A stretch of DNA of 64,000 nucleotides from Falsiroseomonas sp. (GCF_030695085.1 NZ_JAUYTS010000070.1:21794-85793), one strand, 5' to 3'. Shown: positions 53,084 to 62,340, counted from the stretch's first letter. The notes: generated from the letters alone by a model not told the origin. A program made the numbers and translations.

Positions 53084-53111
53084 GGGCGCCCGTCATCGGG
53101 CGCCCTTTTTT
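53084..53111 (+). terminator. Strong rho-independent terminator
   Basis: GGGCGCCCG-TCAT-CGGGCGCCC is a perfect nine-base stem with a tetraloop, followed directly by six Ts (53106-53111). It ends the 51.4-53.0 kb transcript 34 bases after the stop. The 139 bases to the next gene hold a TTGACG (53188-53193) but no convincing -10. Confidence 0.93.
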
Positions 53112-53250
53112 GCGTCTGCGGATCGTCGGGCGCTGACGATTCGGCTGGCATGCCAGGCCAGCCCTCGGTTTCGCTTGCGACTTGTGTTTGACGCAGGTAG
53201 TTCCCTGACCTGTTCAAAAGCGCGTTGCGTATAGGGAAAAATCGACCCGG

Positions 53251-55332
53251 ATGCGCTTATCGACACGCATCGCCGTGCTGTGTGCGGCCGCCGTCCTGCC
53301 ATCCTTGGCCATCCAGGCCTGGCACGAAGTTGCTTCCCGCCAGGGACGCATCGCCGAAGTTCGCGCCGAGGCGCAGCGTTTCGCGCTGCAATCGGCCTCC
53401 GAGTTGAACCGCGTGCTGGAAGGCGCCCGCAACATGCTGGCGGCGGTGGGCGAGGCGCATCTGCGCGGCGGCACCTACCCCGGCTGCGGCGAGGGCCTCG
53501 CGGCGCTGAGTGCCCGCTTGCCGCGCTACGCCTCGATCGGCGTCAGCGATGCGGAAGGGCGCATCCTGTGCAGTTCCGCCGGCGCCGCCGGCCCCGGCAC
53601 CATCGCCAGCCGCCCGTATTTCCAGCGGGCACGGGAAAGTGGGGCCTTCGAGATCGGCGCGGTGATCGAGGTGCCCCGGCCCGGCGGCGGTGTGCGGCGC
53701 ATCCTGCCGCTCGCCCTGCCCATCATGTCCGAGGGCCGCTTCGCCGGGGTCGCCATCACCAGCATCGATACGGTCTGGCTCTCGGACAATCTGGTTGCCG
53801 CCGGCGCCATGCCGCCCGAGGCCACCGTGACGGTGGCGGATCGCCAGGGCCTGATCATCGCCCGCATGCCGCAGCCGCAGGATTTCATCGGCACCGCGAT
53901 TCCCGCCTCCATCCGTGCGCTGGTGCAGGCCGCCGAGCCCGGCGTGGTGGAGGTTGCAGGCCAGGACGGCAGGCCGCAGATCCTTGGCTATGTGCCGGTC
54001 GGCGCCGGTGCGCCGGGGCTTTATGTCAGCGCCGGCTTCCCGACCGGGCCGGCGCTGCAGCAGGTGAACGAGGCGACGCAGCGCGCCGTGCTGATGGTGC
54101 TGGCCGGGCTGTTCTCGGCCCTGGCCGCCGCCTGGCTGTTCGGCCGCATCTATCTGAGCCGGCCGGTCGACCAGCTTCTGGACACCATGCGGCGCTGGAC
54201 CGCGGGCGATCATGCCGCCCGCAGCCCCAGCGACGACCGCGGCGAGATCGGCCGCCTCGCCGCCGGCTTCAACGCCATGGCCGATGCCGTGGCGACGCAT
54301 GAGCGGGAATTGCGGGAGGGTGAGGCGCGGCTGCGCGACGTGCTGGGGGAGATGCCGGTCGCCGTCGTGCTGGCCGAGATGGCCTCGGGGCGGGAGGTGT
54401 TCCGCAACGCCCGCGCCTGGGCGCTGCTCGAAGGCCCCGGGCCGCGCGACGGAACAGGCCGCGACGATGCACCAGCCCCGCTGCCCGAACCGCTCGCCGG
54501 GCCGCTGCGCGCCGCCATCCAGTTCGGCACGACGACGGATGGCCTGGAACTGCCGCTGCGCCGCGCGGATGGCAGGGAGACGGTGCTGTCCGTCAGCGCC
54601 GCGCCGGTGCGCGCCGCCGGCGGCGTGAAGCTGGCGGTGGCGGCTTTCCTTGATGTCGGTGAGCGGCGCCATGCGGAACGCCAGCGCGAATTGCTGACGG
54701 CGGAACTCCGCCACCGGGTGAAGAACGCCCTGGCCGTGGTGCAGTCCATGGTGGCGCAGACCCTGGCGCAGAGCGCCTCCCTCGAGGAATTCCGCGCCAG
54801 CTTCAACCCCCGCCTGTCGTTGCTGGCCAAGGCCCAGGATGCGCTGTTCGCCGCCGAGGATGGCCAGGTGCGACTGGCGGCGCTGGTGCGGGACACGCTG
54901 GCCCCCTTCGGCGCCGCGGTGCTGGCGGGCGGGCCGGATGTGCCGCTGCCTGCCAAGCAGACACTGTCGCTGGCCATGGTGCTGCATGAGATGGCGACCA
55001 ACGCGGCCAAGCACGGTGCGCTGCGCCCGGATGCGGGCGGGGAGATCGCGGTGACCTGGACCCTGGGACCGGCCCCGCCCGGGGCCCCCCGGCGCCCGGG
55101 TGGCTCCGAGGCACCGTGGGTGCATCTGCGCTGGTCCGAGAACGCCGCCCGGCCGATTGCCGACGCCACCCGTCGCGGTTTCGGCGCGCGGCTGATCGAA
55201 CGCTGCGTTACGCATGACCTGCGCGGCCAGGCTGAATTGCGCAGCGACCCGGCCGGCATCACCTGGCTTCTGGAATTCCCCCAGCCCCAGGAGCCGGCCG
55301 AGGCCCCGCACAGGCAGGCACAGCCGGCCTGA
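53251..55332 (+). CDS. HWE/HisKA_2-type sensor histidine kinase
   Basis: A 693-residue membrane sensor. Helix 1 (IAVLCAAAVLPSLAIQAW), a Cache-type extracytoplasmic domain to about 270 (ASRPYFQRARESGAFEIGAV), helix 2 (RAVLMVLAGLFSALAAAWLF), HAMP (RRWTAGDHAARSPSDDRGEI), a PAS-like domain and the kinase core follow. The His box is ELRHRVKNALAVVQSMV (H488), with MVLHEMATNAAKHGAL and GFGARLIERCVTHDLRG in the ATP lid region. This belongs to the class that in alphaproteobacteria often feeds the general stress response, but no PhyR or NepR lies in the window. Confidence 0.92.
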   Translation: MRLSTRIAVLCAAAVLPSLAIQAWHEVASRQGRIAEVRAEAQRFALQSASELNRVLEGARNMLAAVGEAHLRGGTYPGCGEGLAALSARLPRYASIGVSDAEGRILCSSAGAAGPGTIASRPYFQRARESGAFEIGAVIEVPRPGGGVRRILPLALPIMSEGRFAGVAITSIDTVWLSDNLVAAGAMPPEATVTVADRQGLIIARMPQPQDFIGTAIPASIRALVQAAEPGVVEVAGQDGRPQILGYVPVGAGAPGLYVSAGFPTGPALQQVNEATQRAVLMVLAGLFSALAAAWLFGRIYLSRPVDQLLDTMRRWTAGDHAARSPSDDRGEIGRLAAGFNAMADAVATHERELREGEARLRDVLGEMPVAVVLAEMASGREVFRNARAWALLEGPGPRDGTGRDDAPAPLPEPLAGPLRAAIQFGTTTDGLELPLRRADGRETVLSVSAAPVRAAGGVKLAVAAFLDVGERRHAERQRELLTAELRHRVKNALAVVQSMVAQTLAQSASLEEFRASFNPRLSLLAKAQDALFAAEDGQVRLAALVRDTLAPFGAAVLAGGPDVPLPAKQTLSLAMVLHEMATNAAKHGALRPDAGGEIAVTWTLGPAPPGAPRRPGGSEAPWVHLRWSENAARPIADATRRGFGARLIERCVTHDLRGQAELRSDPAGITWLLEFPQPQEPAEAPHRQAQPA

Positions 55333-55480
55333 CGCCGCGCCCGCCCGCAAAATATTGCGGTGCGGCATCGCGAGGACCGGAGGCGATGCAACCGGCAAGG
55401 CTCGGGCTCGTTACGTCTCTGCCGTGCATGGTCGGGAAGTCCCGCCCGGCTGGCGTCAACCTGCCAATTGGGGGCCCGCC

Positions 55481-57001
55481 TTGCACCGCCGAACTGCCCT
55501 TGCCGCCATCGCTTCCTCCGCCCTGTTCCTGCGTTCAACCGCCGAGCAGGTGGAGGCGCAGCCCGCCGCGGCAGCCGCTGGCACGCCGTTCAGCGACAGC
55601 ACCGTGCGCGATCTGGCGCGCGAGCTGGCGCGCGCGGATTTTCGCCCGCCGACCAGCACCCTGCCGCGCGGCCTGACCGATCTCAGCTATGACGACTACC
55701 GCACGCTGCGCTTCAACCCGCAGGCGGCGCTGTGGCGCGGCGACAACTCCGACTTCAACGTCCAGCTGTTTCACCGCGGCTTCCTGTACGCCCAGAAGGT
55801 CGATCTGCACGAGGTGGTGGACAGCCGCGCCCGGCCCATCCCCTATGATCCGGCGGCCTTCACCCTGGGCGACCGGCCGGCGCCGGGTGCCGATTTCGGC
55901 CATGCCGGATTCCGTATCCACCACCCGCTCAACACCCAGGGGGTGTTCGACGAACTCGCGGTGTTCCTGGGTGCGTCCTATTTCCGGGCGGTCGGGCGCG
56001 GCCAGGTCTACGGGCTCTCGGCGCGCGGCCTGGCCATCAAGACCGCCGATCCAGCCGGCGAGGAGTTTCCGCTGTTCCGCGCCTTCTGGCTGGAACGCCC
56101 GCATGCCGGCGCCAATTCCGTGGTGGTCCACGCGCTGCTCGACAGCCCGAGCGCCAGTGCCGCGTTCCGCTTCACCATCCGCCCGGGCGACAACACCGTC
56201 TTCGACGTGCAGGCGGTGGTCTATCCGCGGGTGGCGCTGGTTGCGGCCGGCATCGCGCCGCTGACCAGCATGTATTTCTTTGCGCCGAATGACCGGGTCG
56301 GCGCCGATGACTACCGCAATTCGGTGCATGATTCCGATGGGCTGATGATCGCCACCTCGCGCGGCGAGCAGATCTGGCGGCCGCTGCACAACCCGCGTGA
56401 CCTGCAGATCAGCCAGTTCCGGGAGGTCAATCCGCGCGGCTTCGGCCTGATGCAGCGGAAGCGCGACTATACCTCCTACAACGACCTGGAGGCGGTCTAT
56501 GAGCGGCGCCCGTCGCTGTGGGTGGAACCGATCGCCGATTGGGGCCCCGGCCAGGTGCAGCTCATCGAGATCCCGACCGACAGCGAGGTGCATGACAACA
56601 TTGTCGCCTTCTGGCGGCCGGATCAGCCGATGCGGCCGGGCCAGGAGTATAATTTCGTCTATCGCCTGCACTGGATGCCGGTGTTTCCGGGCAATCCGGC
56701 GCTGGCGCAGTTCACCGAGACCCGCGTCGGCGGCGCGGGCCGGGCGGGGCGGCTTTTCGTGCTGGATGTCGCCGGCGGCCGGGCCGGTGAGGTGCCGCCC
56801 GATGCCAGCCCGGCGCTCGATCTGACGCACAGCGCCGGCGAAGTCCGCAACGTGGTGGTGCAGCGCAACCCGCAGAATGGTGGCTGGCGCGTGCATTTCG
56901 AGCTGGTGCCAGGCGCGGCGCGGCTGGTGGAACTGCGCGCCGTGCTGAAACTGGGCGACCAGCCGCTGACCGAAACCTGGCTCTATCGATGGACGGCGTA
57001 A
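55481..57001 (+). CDS. opgG: Glucans biosynthesis protein, MdoG/OpgG-OpgD family
   Basis: A 506-residue periplasmic protein for osmoregulated periplasmic glucan synthesis. The TTG start at 55481 (G-rich stretch GGGGG nearby) gives an HRRTALAAIASSALFL signal with a Tat-like RR. Family blocks include ELARADFRPPTSTLPRGLTD, SYDDYRTLRFNPQAALWRGD, LFHRGFLYAQKVDLHEV, FGHAGFRIHHPLN, ASYFRAVGRGQVYGLSARGL, APNDRVGADDYRNSVHDSDG and PRGFGLMQRKRDYTSYNDLE. It releases or branches the glucan backbone made by OpgH, whose gene overlaps its end by 13 bases. OpgG versus OpgD is not resolved. Confidence 0.9.
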   Translation: MHRRTALAAIASSALFLRSTAEQVEAQPAAAAAGTPFSDSTVRDLARELARADFRPPTSTLPRGLTDLSYDDYRTLRFNPQAALWRGDNSDFNVQLFHRGFLYAQKVDLHEVVDSRARPIPYDPAAFTLGDRPAPGADFGHAGFRIHHPLNTQGVFDELAVFLGASYFRAVGRGQVYGLSARGLAIKTADPAGEEFPLFRAFWLERPHAGANSVVVHALLDSPSASAAFRFTIRPGDNTVFDVQAVVYPRVALVAAGIAPLTSMYFFAPNDRVGADDYRNSVHDSDGLMIATSRGEQIWRPLHNPRDLQISQFREVNPRGFGLMQRKRDYTSYNDLEAVYERRPSLWVEPIADWGPGQVQLIEIPTDSEVHDNIVAFWRPDQPMRPGQEYNFVYRLHWMPVFPGNPALAQFTETRVGGAGRAGRLFVLDVAGGRAGEVPPDASPALDLTHSAGEVRNVVVQRNPQNGGWRVHFELVPGAARLVELRAVLKLGDQPLTETWLYRWTA

Positions 57002-59172
57002 CCCTCCTCGCTGCCGACTGGCGCCACCTGCCGGCACCGGCGCCGATGCAGATGCCGGTGCAGTCGTTGCGCCAGGCCCCGGCGCCCGGCCCCACCGCGC
57101 GGCCTTCCGCGCCGCGGTGGATGGCGTTGCGGCGGTTCCTCGTGCTCGGCGGGGCGGTGGCCCTGACCGCCTTCGGGGCGTGGGAAATGGCGCAGGTGCT
57201 GGATATCAGCCGGCCCACCGCCATCCAGCTCGTCCTGCTCGGATTGTTCGTCGCGCTGTTCGGCTGGATCGCGCTGTCCTTCCTCAGCGCGCTTGCCGGC
57301 TTCGGCAGCCTGCTGGCGGGCGGCGGGCGGCGGCTCGGCATCGACCCATCAGCCCCGATACCGGAACTTCGCGACCGCACGGCCCTGCTGATGCCCGTCT
57401 ATAATGAGCCGACCGAGCGGGTGATGGCCGGCCTCCAGGCCATTCATGAAAGCCTGGCAGCGACCGGCCGCGGCCAGCATTTCGATATCTTCATCCTGAG
57501 CGACACGACGGACCCCGATGCCTGGGTGGCGGAGGAAGCCGCCTTCCTGGCGCTGCGTGAACGCACCGGCGACCACGCGCATATCTTCTACCGCCGCCGC
57601 CCGAAGAACCTGGAACGCAAGGCCGGCAATATCGCGGAATGGGTGCAGCGCTTCGGCGGGGCCTATCCGCAGATGCTGGTTCTGGACGCCGACAGCGTGA
57701 TGGAGGGCGATGCCCTGGTCCGCCTGGCCGCGGCGATGGAGGCGCACCCGGATGTGGGGCTGATCCAGACCCTGCCGGTGATCGTCAACGGCAATTCCTT
57801 CTTCGCCCGGATGCAGCAATTCGCCGGACGGGTCTATGGCCCGATGATCGCGGCCGGCATCGCCTGGTGGCATGGCGCGGAGGGCAATTACTGGGGCCAC
57901 AATGCCATCATCCGCACCCGCGCCTTCGCCGAGCACGCGGGTCTGCCCACCCTGCGCGGCCCGAGGCCGTTTGGCGGCCATATTCTGAGCCACGATTTCG
58001 TCGAGGCCGCCCTGCTGCGCCGCGCCGGCTGGGCCGTGCACATGGTGCCCGCGCTGCGCGGCAGCTACGAGGAAAGCCCGCCTTCGCTGACCGATCTCGC
58101 GGTGCGCGACCGGCGCTGGTGCCAGGGCAACCTGCAGCACGCCGCGGTGCTGGCGGCGCGCGGGCTGCACCCGATCAGCCGGCTGCATCTGTTCACCGGC
58201 ATCGGCAGCTACATCACGGCGCCGCTGTGGCTGATGTTCCTGGTGGTGGGCGTGTTCGGCGCGCTGGAGGTGCGCTTCATCCGGCCGAACTACTTCCCCT
58301 CCGGCCCCTCCCTGTTCCCGGAATGGCCGGTGGTGGACCCGGTGCGCGCCATGTGGCTGTTCATCGGCACCATGGCGCTGCTGCTGGTGCCAAAGCTGCT
58401 GGCCTGGTTCCTGATGCTGCTCAACCCGGAGGAACGGCGCGGCATCGGCGGCGCCATCCGGTCCTTCCTGAGCATGCTGGTGGAGACGCTGGTGGCCGGG
58501 TTGCTGGCGCCGGTGACGATGCTGACGCAAAGCGTGGATGTCGCCTCCATCCTGACTGGGCGCGATTCGGGCTGGCAGCCGCAGCAGCGTGACGACGGCA
58601 CGCTGGGCTGGCGCGCGGTGGTCCGGCTGTATTGGCGGCACACGCTGTTCGGCCTGCTGTTCGGTGCCGCGTCCTGGCTGGTCTCGCCCTTCCTGGCATT
58701 GTGGATGCTGCCGGTGACGCTGGGCCTGGCGCTGGCGGTGCCGCTGGCGGCGCTGACGGCACGCCGGGCAACGCTGCTGCGGCAGATCGGCCTGCTGGCG
58801 ATTCCCGAGGAATCGGCGCCGCCCGCCGTGCTGAACCGCGCCAACACCATCCGCCGCCGGCTGATGGAGCAGGCACGGCCGACGGAGGCGGTGCAGCGTC
58901 TCGTGGCTGATCTGGCGCTGCGGGCGGCCCATGCCGCGATGCTGCCGCCGCCGCGCCGCCCCCGGTTGGACCCGCTGGACCCGGCGCTGGTGATGGGGCG
59001 GGCGAAGCTGGAGGAGGCGCAGGATCTGGGCGGTGCGCTGGCCGCCCTGACCCGGACGGAGAAGGCCGCCCTGCTGGGCGATGCCGGTGGCGTGGCGCGG
59101 CTTCTGCAACTGGCCGAGGCGGCCAAACCGGCCGAGGCCGGGCTACCGCGGCCTGCCGCGATGGCCGGCTGA
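56989..59172 (+). CDS. opgH: Glucans biosynthesis glucosyltransferase MdoH/OpgH
   Basis: A 727-residue inner-membrane GT2 enzyme that polymerises the beta-1,2-glucan backbone from UDP-glucose. Helices near residues 45-110 precede the catalytic domain: ALLMPVYNEPTERVMAGLQA, FILSDTTDP, NIAEWVQRFGG, MLVLDADSVM (DxD), GPRPFGGHILSHDFVEAALL and the Q/RxxRW motif VRDRRWCQGN. Further helices (GIGSYITAPLWLMFLVVG, GLLAPVTMLTQSVDVASIL) follow. It overlaps opgG by 13 bases, so the pair is co-translated. The C-terminal 80 residues are Ala/Arg-rich. Confidence 0.94.
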   Translation: MDGVTLLAADWRHLPAPAPMQMPVQSLRQAPAPGPTARPSAPRWMALRRFLVLGGAVALTAFGAWEMAQVLDISRPTAIQLVLLGLFVALFGWIALSFLSALAGFGSLLAGGGRRLGIDPSAPIPELRDRTALLMPVYNEPTERVMAGLQAIHESLAATGRGQHFDIFILSDTTDPDAWVAEEAAFLALRERTGDHAHIFYRRRPKNLERKAGNIAEWVQRFGGAYPQMLVLDADSVMEGDALVRLAAAMEAHPDVGLIQTLPVIVNGNSFFARMQQFAGRVYGPMIAAGIAWWHGAEGNYWGHNAIIRTRAFAEHAGLPTLRGPRPFGGHILSHDFVEAALLRRAGWAVHMVPALRGSYEESPPSLTDLAVRDRRWCQGNLQHAAVLAARGLHPISRLHLFTGIGSYITAPLWLMFLVVGVFGALEVRFIRPNYFPSGPSLFPEWPVVDPVRAMWLFIGTMALLLVPKLLAWFLMLLNPEERRGIGGAIRSFLSMLVETLVAGLLAPVTMLTQSVDVASILTGRDSGWQPQQRDDGTLGWRAVVRLYWRHTLFGLLFGAASWLVSPFLALWMLPVTLGLALAVPLAALTARRATLLRQIGLLAIPEESAPPAVLNRANTIRRRLMEQARPTEAVQRLVADLALRAAHAAMLPPPRRPRLDPLDPALVMGRAKLEEAQDLGGALAALTRTEKAALLGDAGGVARLLQLAEAAKPAEAGLPRPAAMAG

Positions 59173-59184
59173 CGGGTTCAGCCG
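59166..59184. terminator. Dyad carrying both convergent stop codons after opgH
   Basis: CGGCTGA (59166-59172) and TCAGCCG (59178-59184) are perfect seven-base arms around CGGGT. The opgH stop and the convergent small gene's stop are within the arms. It has no T tract but could act in both directions. Confidence 0.4.
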
Positions 59185-59384
59185 AACAGCTTGCCCGCGA
59201 AGAACACGATGCCGAGCCAGAGCATCGCGGAGATGGCCGCGATGATCAGGATGCAACTGCGCAGGCTCAACCGCTCCGCCATCGGGGTCGCCGCAAGGGC
59301 GCGCGGCTTGTCTGTGTGCTGCAACTGCGCGAGGGGAGCGGATTTCGAGATCATGCGATCGGTCGCCCAATGATTTCTCGCCAT
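59178..59384 (-). CDS. Small single-pass membrane protein, function unknown
   Basis: A protein of about 68 residues. A polar N-terminus (ISKSAPLAQLQHTDKPRALA) precedes one C-terminal transmembrane helix (SCILIIAAISAMLWLGIVFF, then AGKLFG), giving a tail-anchored layout. Possible starts are ATG 59420, 59384 and 59354; none has a clear ribosome binding site, and 59384 is a compromise. No family is recognised. It lies between opgH (convergent) and tRNA-Thr (same strand). Confidence 0.55.
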   Translation of the reverse strand: MARNHWATDRMISKSAPLAQLQHTDKPRALAATPMAERLSLRSCILIIAAISAMLWLGIVFFAGKLFG

Positions 59385-59462
59385 ATCGTGATGGAATTTG
59401 CGCCGTTGGGCAATAGCCAAGATTCAGACGACTTCGCTGAACGAAAGCCGCGTGCAGATCTT

Positions 59463-59496
59463 CTCTCGAAACGAGAGCGTTTGCATTAAATGCAAA
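59463..59496. promoter_or_regulatory. Adjacent dyads in an AT-rich pocket downstream of tRNA-Thr
   Basis: CTCTCG-AAA-CGAGAG (59463-59477) and TTTGCAT-TAA-ATGCAAA (59480-59496) are perfect inverted repeats lying two bases apart, in one of the few AT-rich spots of the window. They may process or end the tRNA-Thr transcript, or serve as operators of the small membrane gene. Confidence 0.4.
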
Positions 59497-59536
59497 TTAA
59501 AGGGCGCGCTGCGTTGCATGCGTGGCTTCGGCGGAA

Positions 59537-59608
<72 letters not shown>

Positions 59609-59687
59609 ATATGGACCGCCAACGCCGAGGTAGCGCGGCGGCCGCGCCCTGTCACCCCTGCCGAGGGTACGGCCGTCCATCGGCGGG

Positions 59688-59915
59688 TCAGGCGTGCCCG
59701 ACCTGGCCGAAGGCGTCGTCATTGGTCGCGCGCACCACGGCGGCGAACAGGCGCAGCGCGTCCGGACCACCGCGGTCCGAGAGCGTGCCCTGCTCCATTT
59801 CTTCCGCCAGCAGCTCCGCATGCTCCGCCAGCGTCTCCGCCGCCCGGCGCAAGGCTTCGCGTGACAGGACGAGCTGGAGATCCTCGGGCAGCGTGTTCCA
59901 ATCGGCTATTCGCAT
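59688..59915 (-). CDS. Small acidic helical protein, function unknown
   Basis: A 75-residue protein: MRIADWNTLPEDLQLVLSRE, ALRRAAETLAEHAELLAEEM, then SDRGGPDALRLFAAVVRATN. It is rich in Ala/Leu/Glu and mostly helical with no membrane segment. I do not recognise a family. GGGA lies before the ATG at 59915. It sits between tRNA-Thr and the FAH-family gene on the same strand, 110 bases from the latter. Confidence 0.6.
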   Translation of the reverse strand: MRIADWNTLPEDLQLVLSREALRRAAETLAEHAELLAEEMEQGTLSDRGGPDALRLFAAVVRATNDDAFGQVGHA

Positions 59916-60025
59916 GGCGGTCCCAGCATTCGGGGGCGCCGTCCTGGCGAAAGGCCGCAGGGATAGGTTGCGGCGGCCATAGGTATGGCAGACCGAAATT
60001 GCCGGACCGTGAACGCCACGCCGGT

Positions 60026-60793
60026 TCAGGTGAAGCGCAGTTCCACCCGGCCCAGCGTGTCGAATTCCACCACCACCTCGGACGGGCCCTCGATCCAGAT
60101 CGGCGGGGTGACGGAGCCGAGGAACACCACCTGCCCCGCCCGCAGCCCGCCGAACACGGCGGCGGCCGGAGACGCGGCGAGCCAGGCCAGCGCCTCCATC
60201 GGATGGCCCAGCAGATCGGCGCCGACGCCTTCGCCGCGCAGCGCACCGCCCACATGCATCCGCCCGCGCGTGGCGCCGAGATCCAGCGCACGCCAATTCG
60301 CCGCCGGCGCGCCGAGCACGCCGCCGGCATGGAACACCTGGTCCGCGATCAGCGTCGGCGTGCCGAGGGCGGCCAGGTCGTCGTAGCGCTTCTCGACGAT
60401 CTCGATGGCCGCGAAGACTTCCGCCACCACGGCCTCGGCCTGGGCCCGGGTGCAGGGGCCGGCCGGCAGGTCGGCGCCGAGCCGCAGCCCGACCTCGCAT
60501 TCCACCCCGGGCGCCACGAAATCCGCCAGCCGCACCGTGGCGGGCGAGCCGTGCAGCCCGGCGGCGGGCACGAAACCGGCGGCCGGACCCGTCAGGCCGA
60601 GATAGGCCTGCATCTGCCGGGTCGTGGCGCCGATCTTGAAGCCGGCGGGCGGAATCGCGCCCATCGCCTGCGCCACCTCCCGCTGCACCGCGTAGCCGCC
60701 GGCGGTATCGGCCGGCGCATGCGCGCCGAGCGGGACCAGGTTCTGCCGCGTGCGGCGGGCGGCGAGGATGGCGGTGGCGGCGGGGCTGGTCAT
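60026..60793 (-). CDS. 2-keto-4-pentenoate hydratase / FAH-family protein
   Basis: A 255-residue MhpD/TesE-like enzyme. It has GYAVQREVAQAMGAIPPAGF, KIGATTRQMQAYLGL, ECEVGLRLGADLP (metal-binding Glu residues), VFAAIEIVEKRYDDLAALG, LIADQVFHAGGVLGA, LLGHPMEALAWLA and a C-terminal GPSEVVVEFDTLGRVELRF. It hydrates a 2-hydroxypentadienoate or related acid in ring-cleavage catabolism, or may decarboxylate 4-oxalocrotonate; no other pathway gene is close. The start overlaps the rlmB stop by four bases. Confidence 0.85.
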   Translation of the reverse strand: MTSPAATAILAARRTRQNLVPLGAHAPADTAGGYAVQREVAQAMGAIPPAGFKIGATTRQMQAYLGLTGPAAGFVPAAGLHGSPATVRLADFVAPGVECEVGLRLGADLPAGPCTRAQAEAVVAEVFAAIEIVEKRYDDLAALGTPTLIADQVFHAGGVLGAPAANWRALDLGATRGRMHVGGALRGEGVGADLLGHPMEALAWLAASPAAAVFGGLRAGQVVFLGSVTPPIWIEGPSEVVVEFDTLGRVELRFT

Positions 60794-62340
60794 TCCGGGT
60801 CTTCCTCCTCCTCGAGGTCCGGCTCGAACGCCTCGCCGTCCTCCTCGGGCAGTTCGTCCTGCGGGTCGGGCGCCTCGTCATCGGGCAGCGCGCCGCGGGC
60901 AATCTCGTACAGCGCCACGGCGGCGGCGGCGGCGACGTTCAGGCTTTCCACCTCCGGCACCATCGGCAGGCGCACCAGCTCGTCGCAGGTCTCGCGCTGC
61001 AGGCGGCGCAGGCCCGCATCCTCGGCGCCCAGCACCAGCACGCAGCGGCGATCCCGCGGCACGGCCTCGCCCAGGCTGCGCTTGCCCTCACCAGCCAGGC
61101 CGAGCACCCAGAAGCCGGCCTTCTGCAGGGCGACGATGGCACGGGAGAGGTTCACCTCCCGCGAGATCGGCACCAGCTCCAGCGCGCCGGAGGCCGCCCG
61201 CGCCAGGGCGCCGGTCTCGGGCGGGGCGTGGCGGTCCTGCATCACCACGCAGGCAGCGCCGAAGGCGGCGGCGGAGCGCAGGATGGCGCCGACATTGCGC
61301 GGGTCCGTCACCTGGTCCAGCACCAGCACCGGGCCGGGGCGGGTGGCGATGCAATCCTCCAGCGGCAGCGGCTGCAACGGTTCGGACAGCAGGGCGGCAC
61401 CCTGGTGGATGGAATCCTCCAGCAGGAAGGTCTGGAAGCGGTTGCGTTCCACGCGTTCGGCGGGGATGCGCCAGGACTGGCGCGGCAGGCGCTCGGCCAG
61501 CGCAGCCTCGGCCTCCACCGTCAGCAGCAGGCGCTTCAGGCGGCGGCGGGGGTTGGCCAGCGCCGCGGCGACGGCGTGCAGGCCATACAGCCACAGCGTG
61601 CCGCCCGGCGCGGCATCCCGGATGATGGCGGCCTGGGAGGGGCGGGGAAGCTTGGCCGGCGGTGCGACGGGGGCGCTGCGCGGAGCCTTGGCCTCGCCAC
61701 TGCCGCGCCGGTCACGGCCGCGCGGCGCGGCATCCGGCGCCTCGTCCGTCGTGGGGGCGGGGGCACGGGGGCCGCGATCGGGGGTACGGGCGAAGCCGCG
61801 ATCCGTCTTGCCGGCGAAGCCGCGGGAGGGCTTGGGCCCGAAGCTGCGGGCGGATTTGGCGCCGAAGCTGCGCGGCCCATCGCTGGCTGGGCGCTTGCCG
61901 GCCGTGCCGCGCAGCGCCGGTCCGCCGACGGAGCGGGAGGGGCGCTCGCCGAGCGGGCGAAACGGGCGGTCCTCGCCCGGGTCGCGCGTCGGGCGGGGGG
62001 CGTCGCCCCTGGGCGCGCGGGGGCTATCCTCACGCGGCGCGCGGGATCGCTCCTCCCGCATCGGGCGGGCGGCCTGTGCGCGAGGGGCCCGGGCGGGCTC
62101 GGCACGCGGCGCGCGGGGCGCTGCATCCCGCGGTGTACGGGGCGCGGCTTCGCGTGGTGCGTCGTCGCGCGGCGCGCGGGGGGCGGCATCGCGCGGTGGG
62201 CGGGGGGCGGCATCGCGTGGGGCATCGCCGCGTGGCGGGCGTGGCGGCCGGCCACCGGCCGATGACGCCCCCTGCGGAGATTTGCCGGAGGGCGGGCGGC
62301 CGGAGCCTGATGCGGGTCGACGAGACGGGGGACGGGACAT
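60790..62340 (-). CDS. rlmB: 23S rRNA Gm2251 methyltransferase RlmB/TrmH family with long basic extension
   Basis: A 516-residue protein. Residues 1-246 are disordered and Arg/Pro/Ala/Asp-rich with DAAPR units (for example DAPRDAAPRPPRDAAPRAP). The enzyme core starts at GTLWLYGLHAVAAALANPRR (247 onward) with the SPOUT trefoil-knot motifs: VLVLDQVTDPRNVGAILRSA, LVLGAEDAGLRR and MVPEVESLNVAAAAAVALYE. The C-terminus is acidic (DPQDELPEEDGEAFEPDLEE). E. coli RlmB is about half this length. It 2'-O-methylates a G in 23S rRNA; the extension may bind rRNA. It precedes tRNA-Tyr on the opposite strand. Confidence 0.9.
   Translation of the reverse strand: MSRPPSRRPASGSGRPPSGKSPQGASSAGGRPPRPPRGDAPRDAAPRPPRDAAPRAPRDDAPREAAPRTPRDAAPRAPRAEPARAPRAQAARPMREERSRAPREDSPRAPRGDAPRPTRDPGEDRPFRPLGERPSRSVGGPALRGTAGKRPASDGPRSFGAKSARSFGPKPSRGFAGKTDRGFARTPDRGPRAPAPTTDEAPDAAPRGRDRRGSGEAKAPRSAPVAPPAKLPRPSQAAIIRDAAPGGTLWLYGLHAVAAALANPRRRLKRLLLTVEAEAALAERLPRQSWRIPAERVERNRFQTFLLEDSIHQGAALLSEPLQPLPLEDCIATRPGPVLVLDQVTDPRNVGAILRSAAAFGAACVVMQDRHAPPETGALARAASGALELVPISREVNLSRAIVALQKAGFWVLGLAGEGKRSLGEAVPRDRRCVLVLGAEDAGLRRLQRETCDELVRLPMVPEVESLNVAAAAAVALYEIARGALPDDEAPDPQDELPEEDGEAFEPDLEEEEDPE

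Noticed and set aside
53188..53234. Sigma-70 promoter (TTGACG and TATAGG) for the HWE kinase
   Set aside because: The two boxes are 35 bases apart, and no acceptable -10 lies 16-18 bases from TTGACG.
57349..59109. 586-codon frame antisense to opgH
   Set aside because: Gln/His/Arg-rich shadow. opgH has the full GT2 motif set and couples to opgG.
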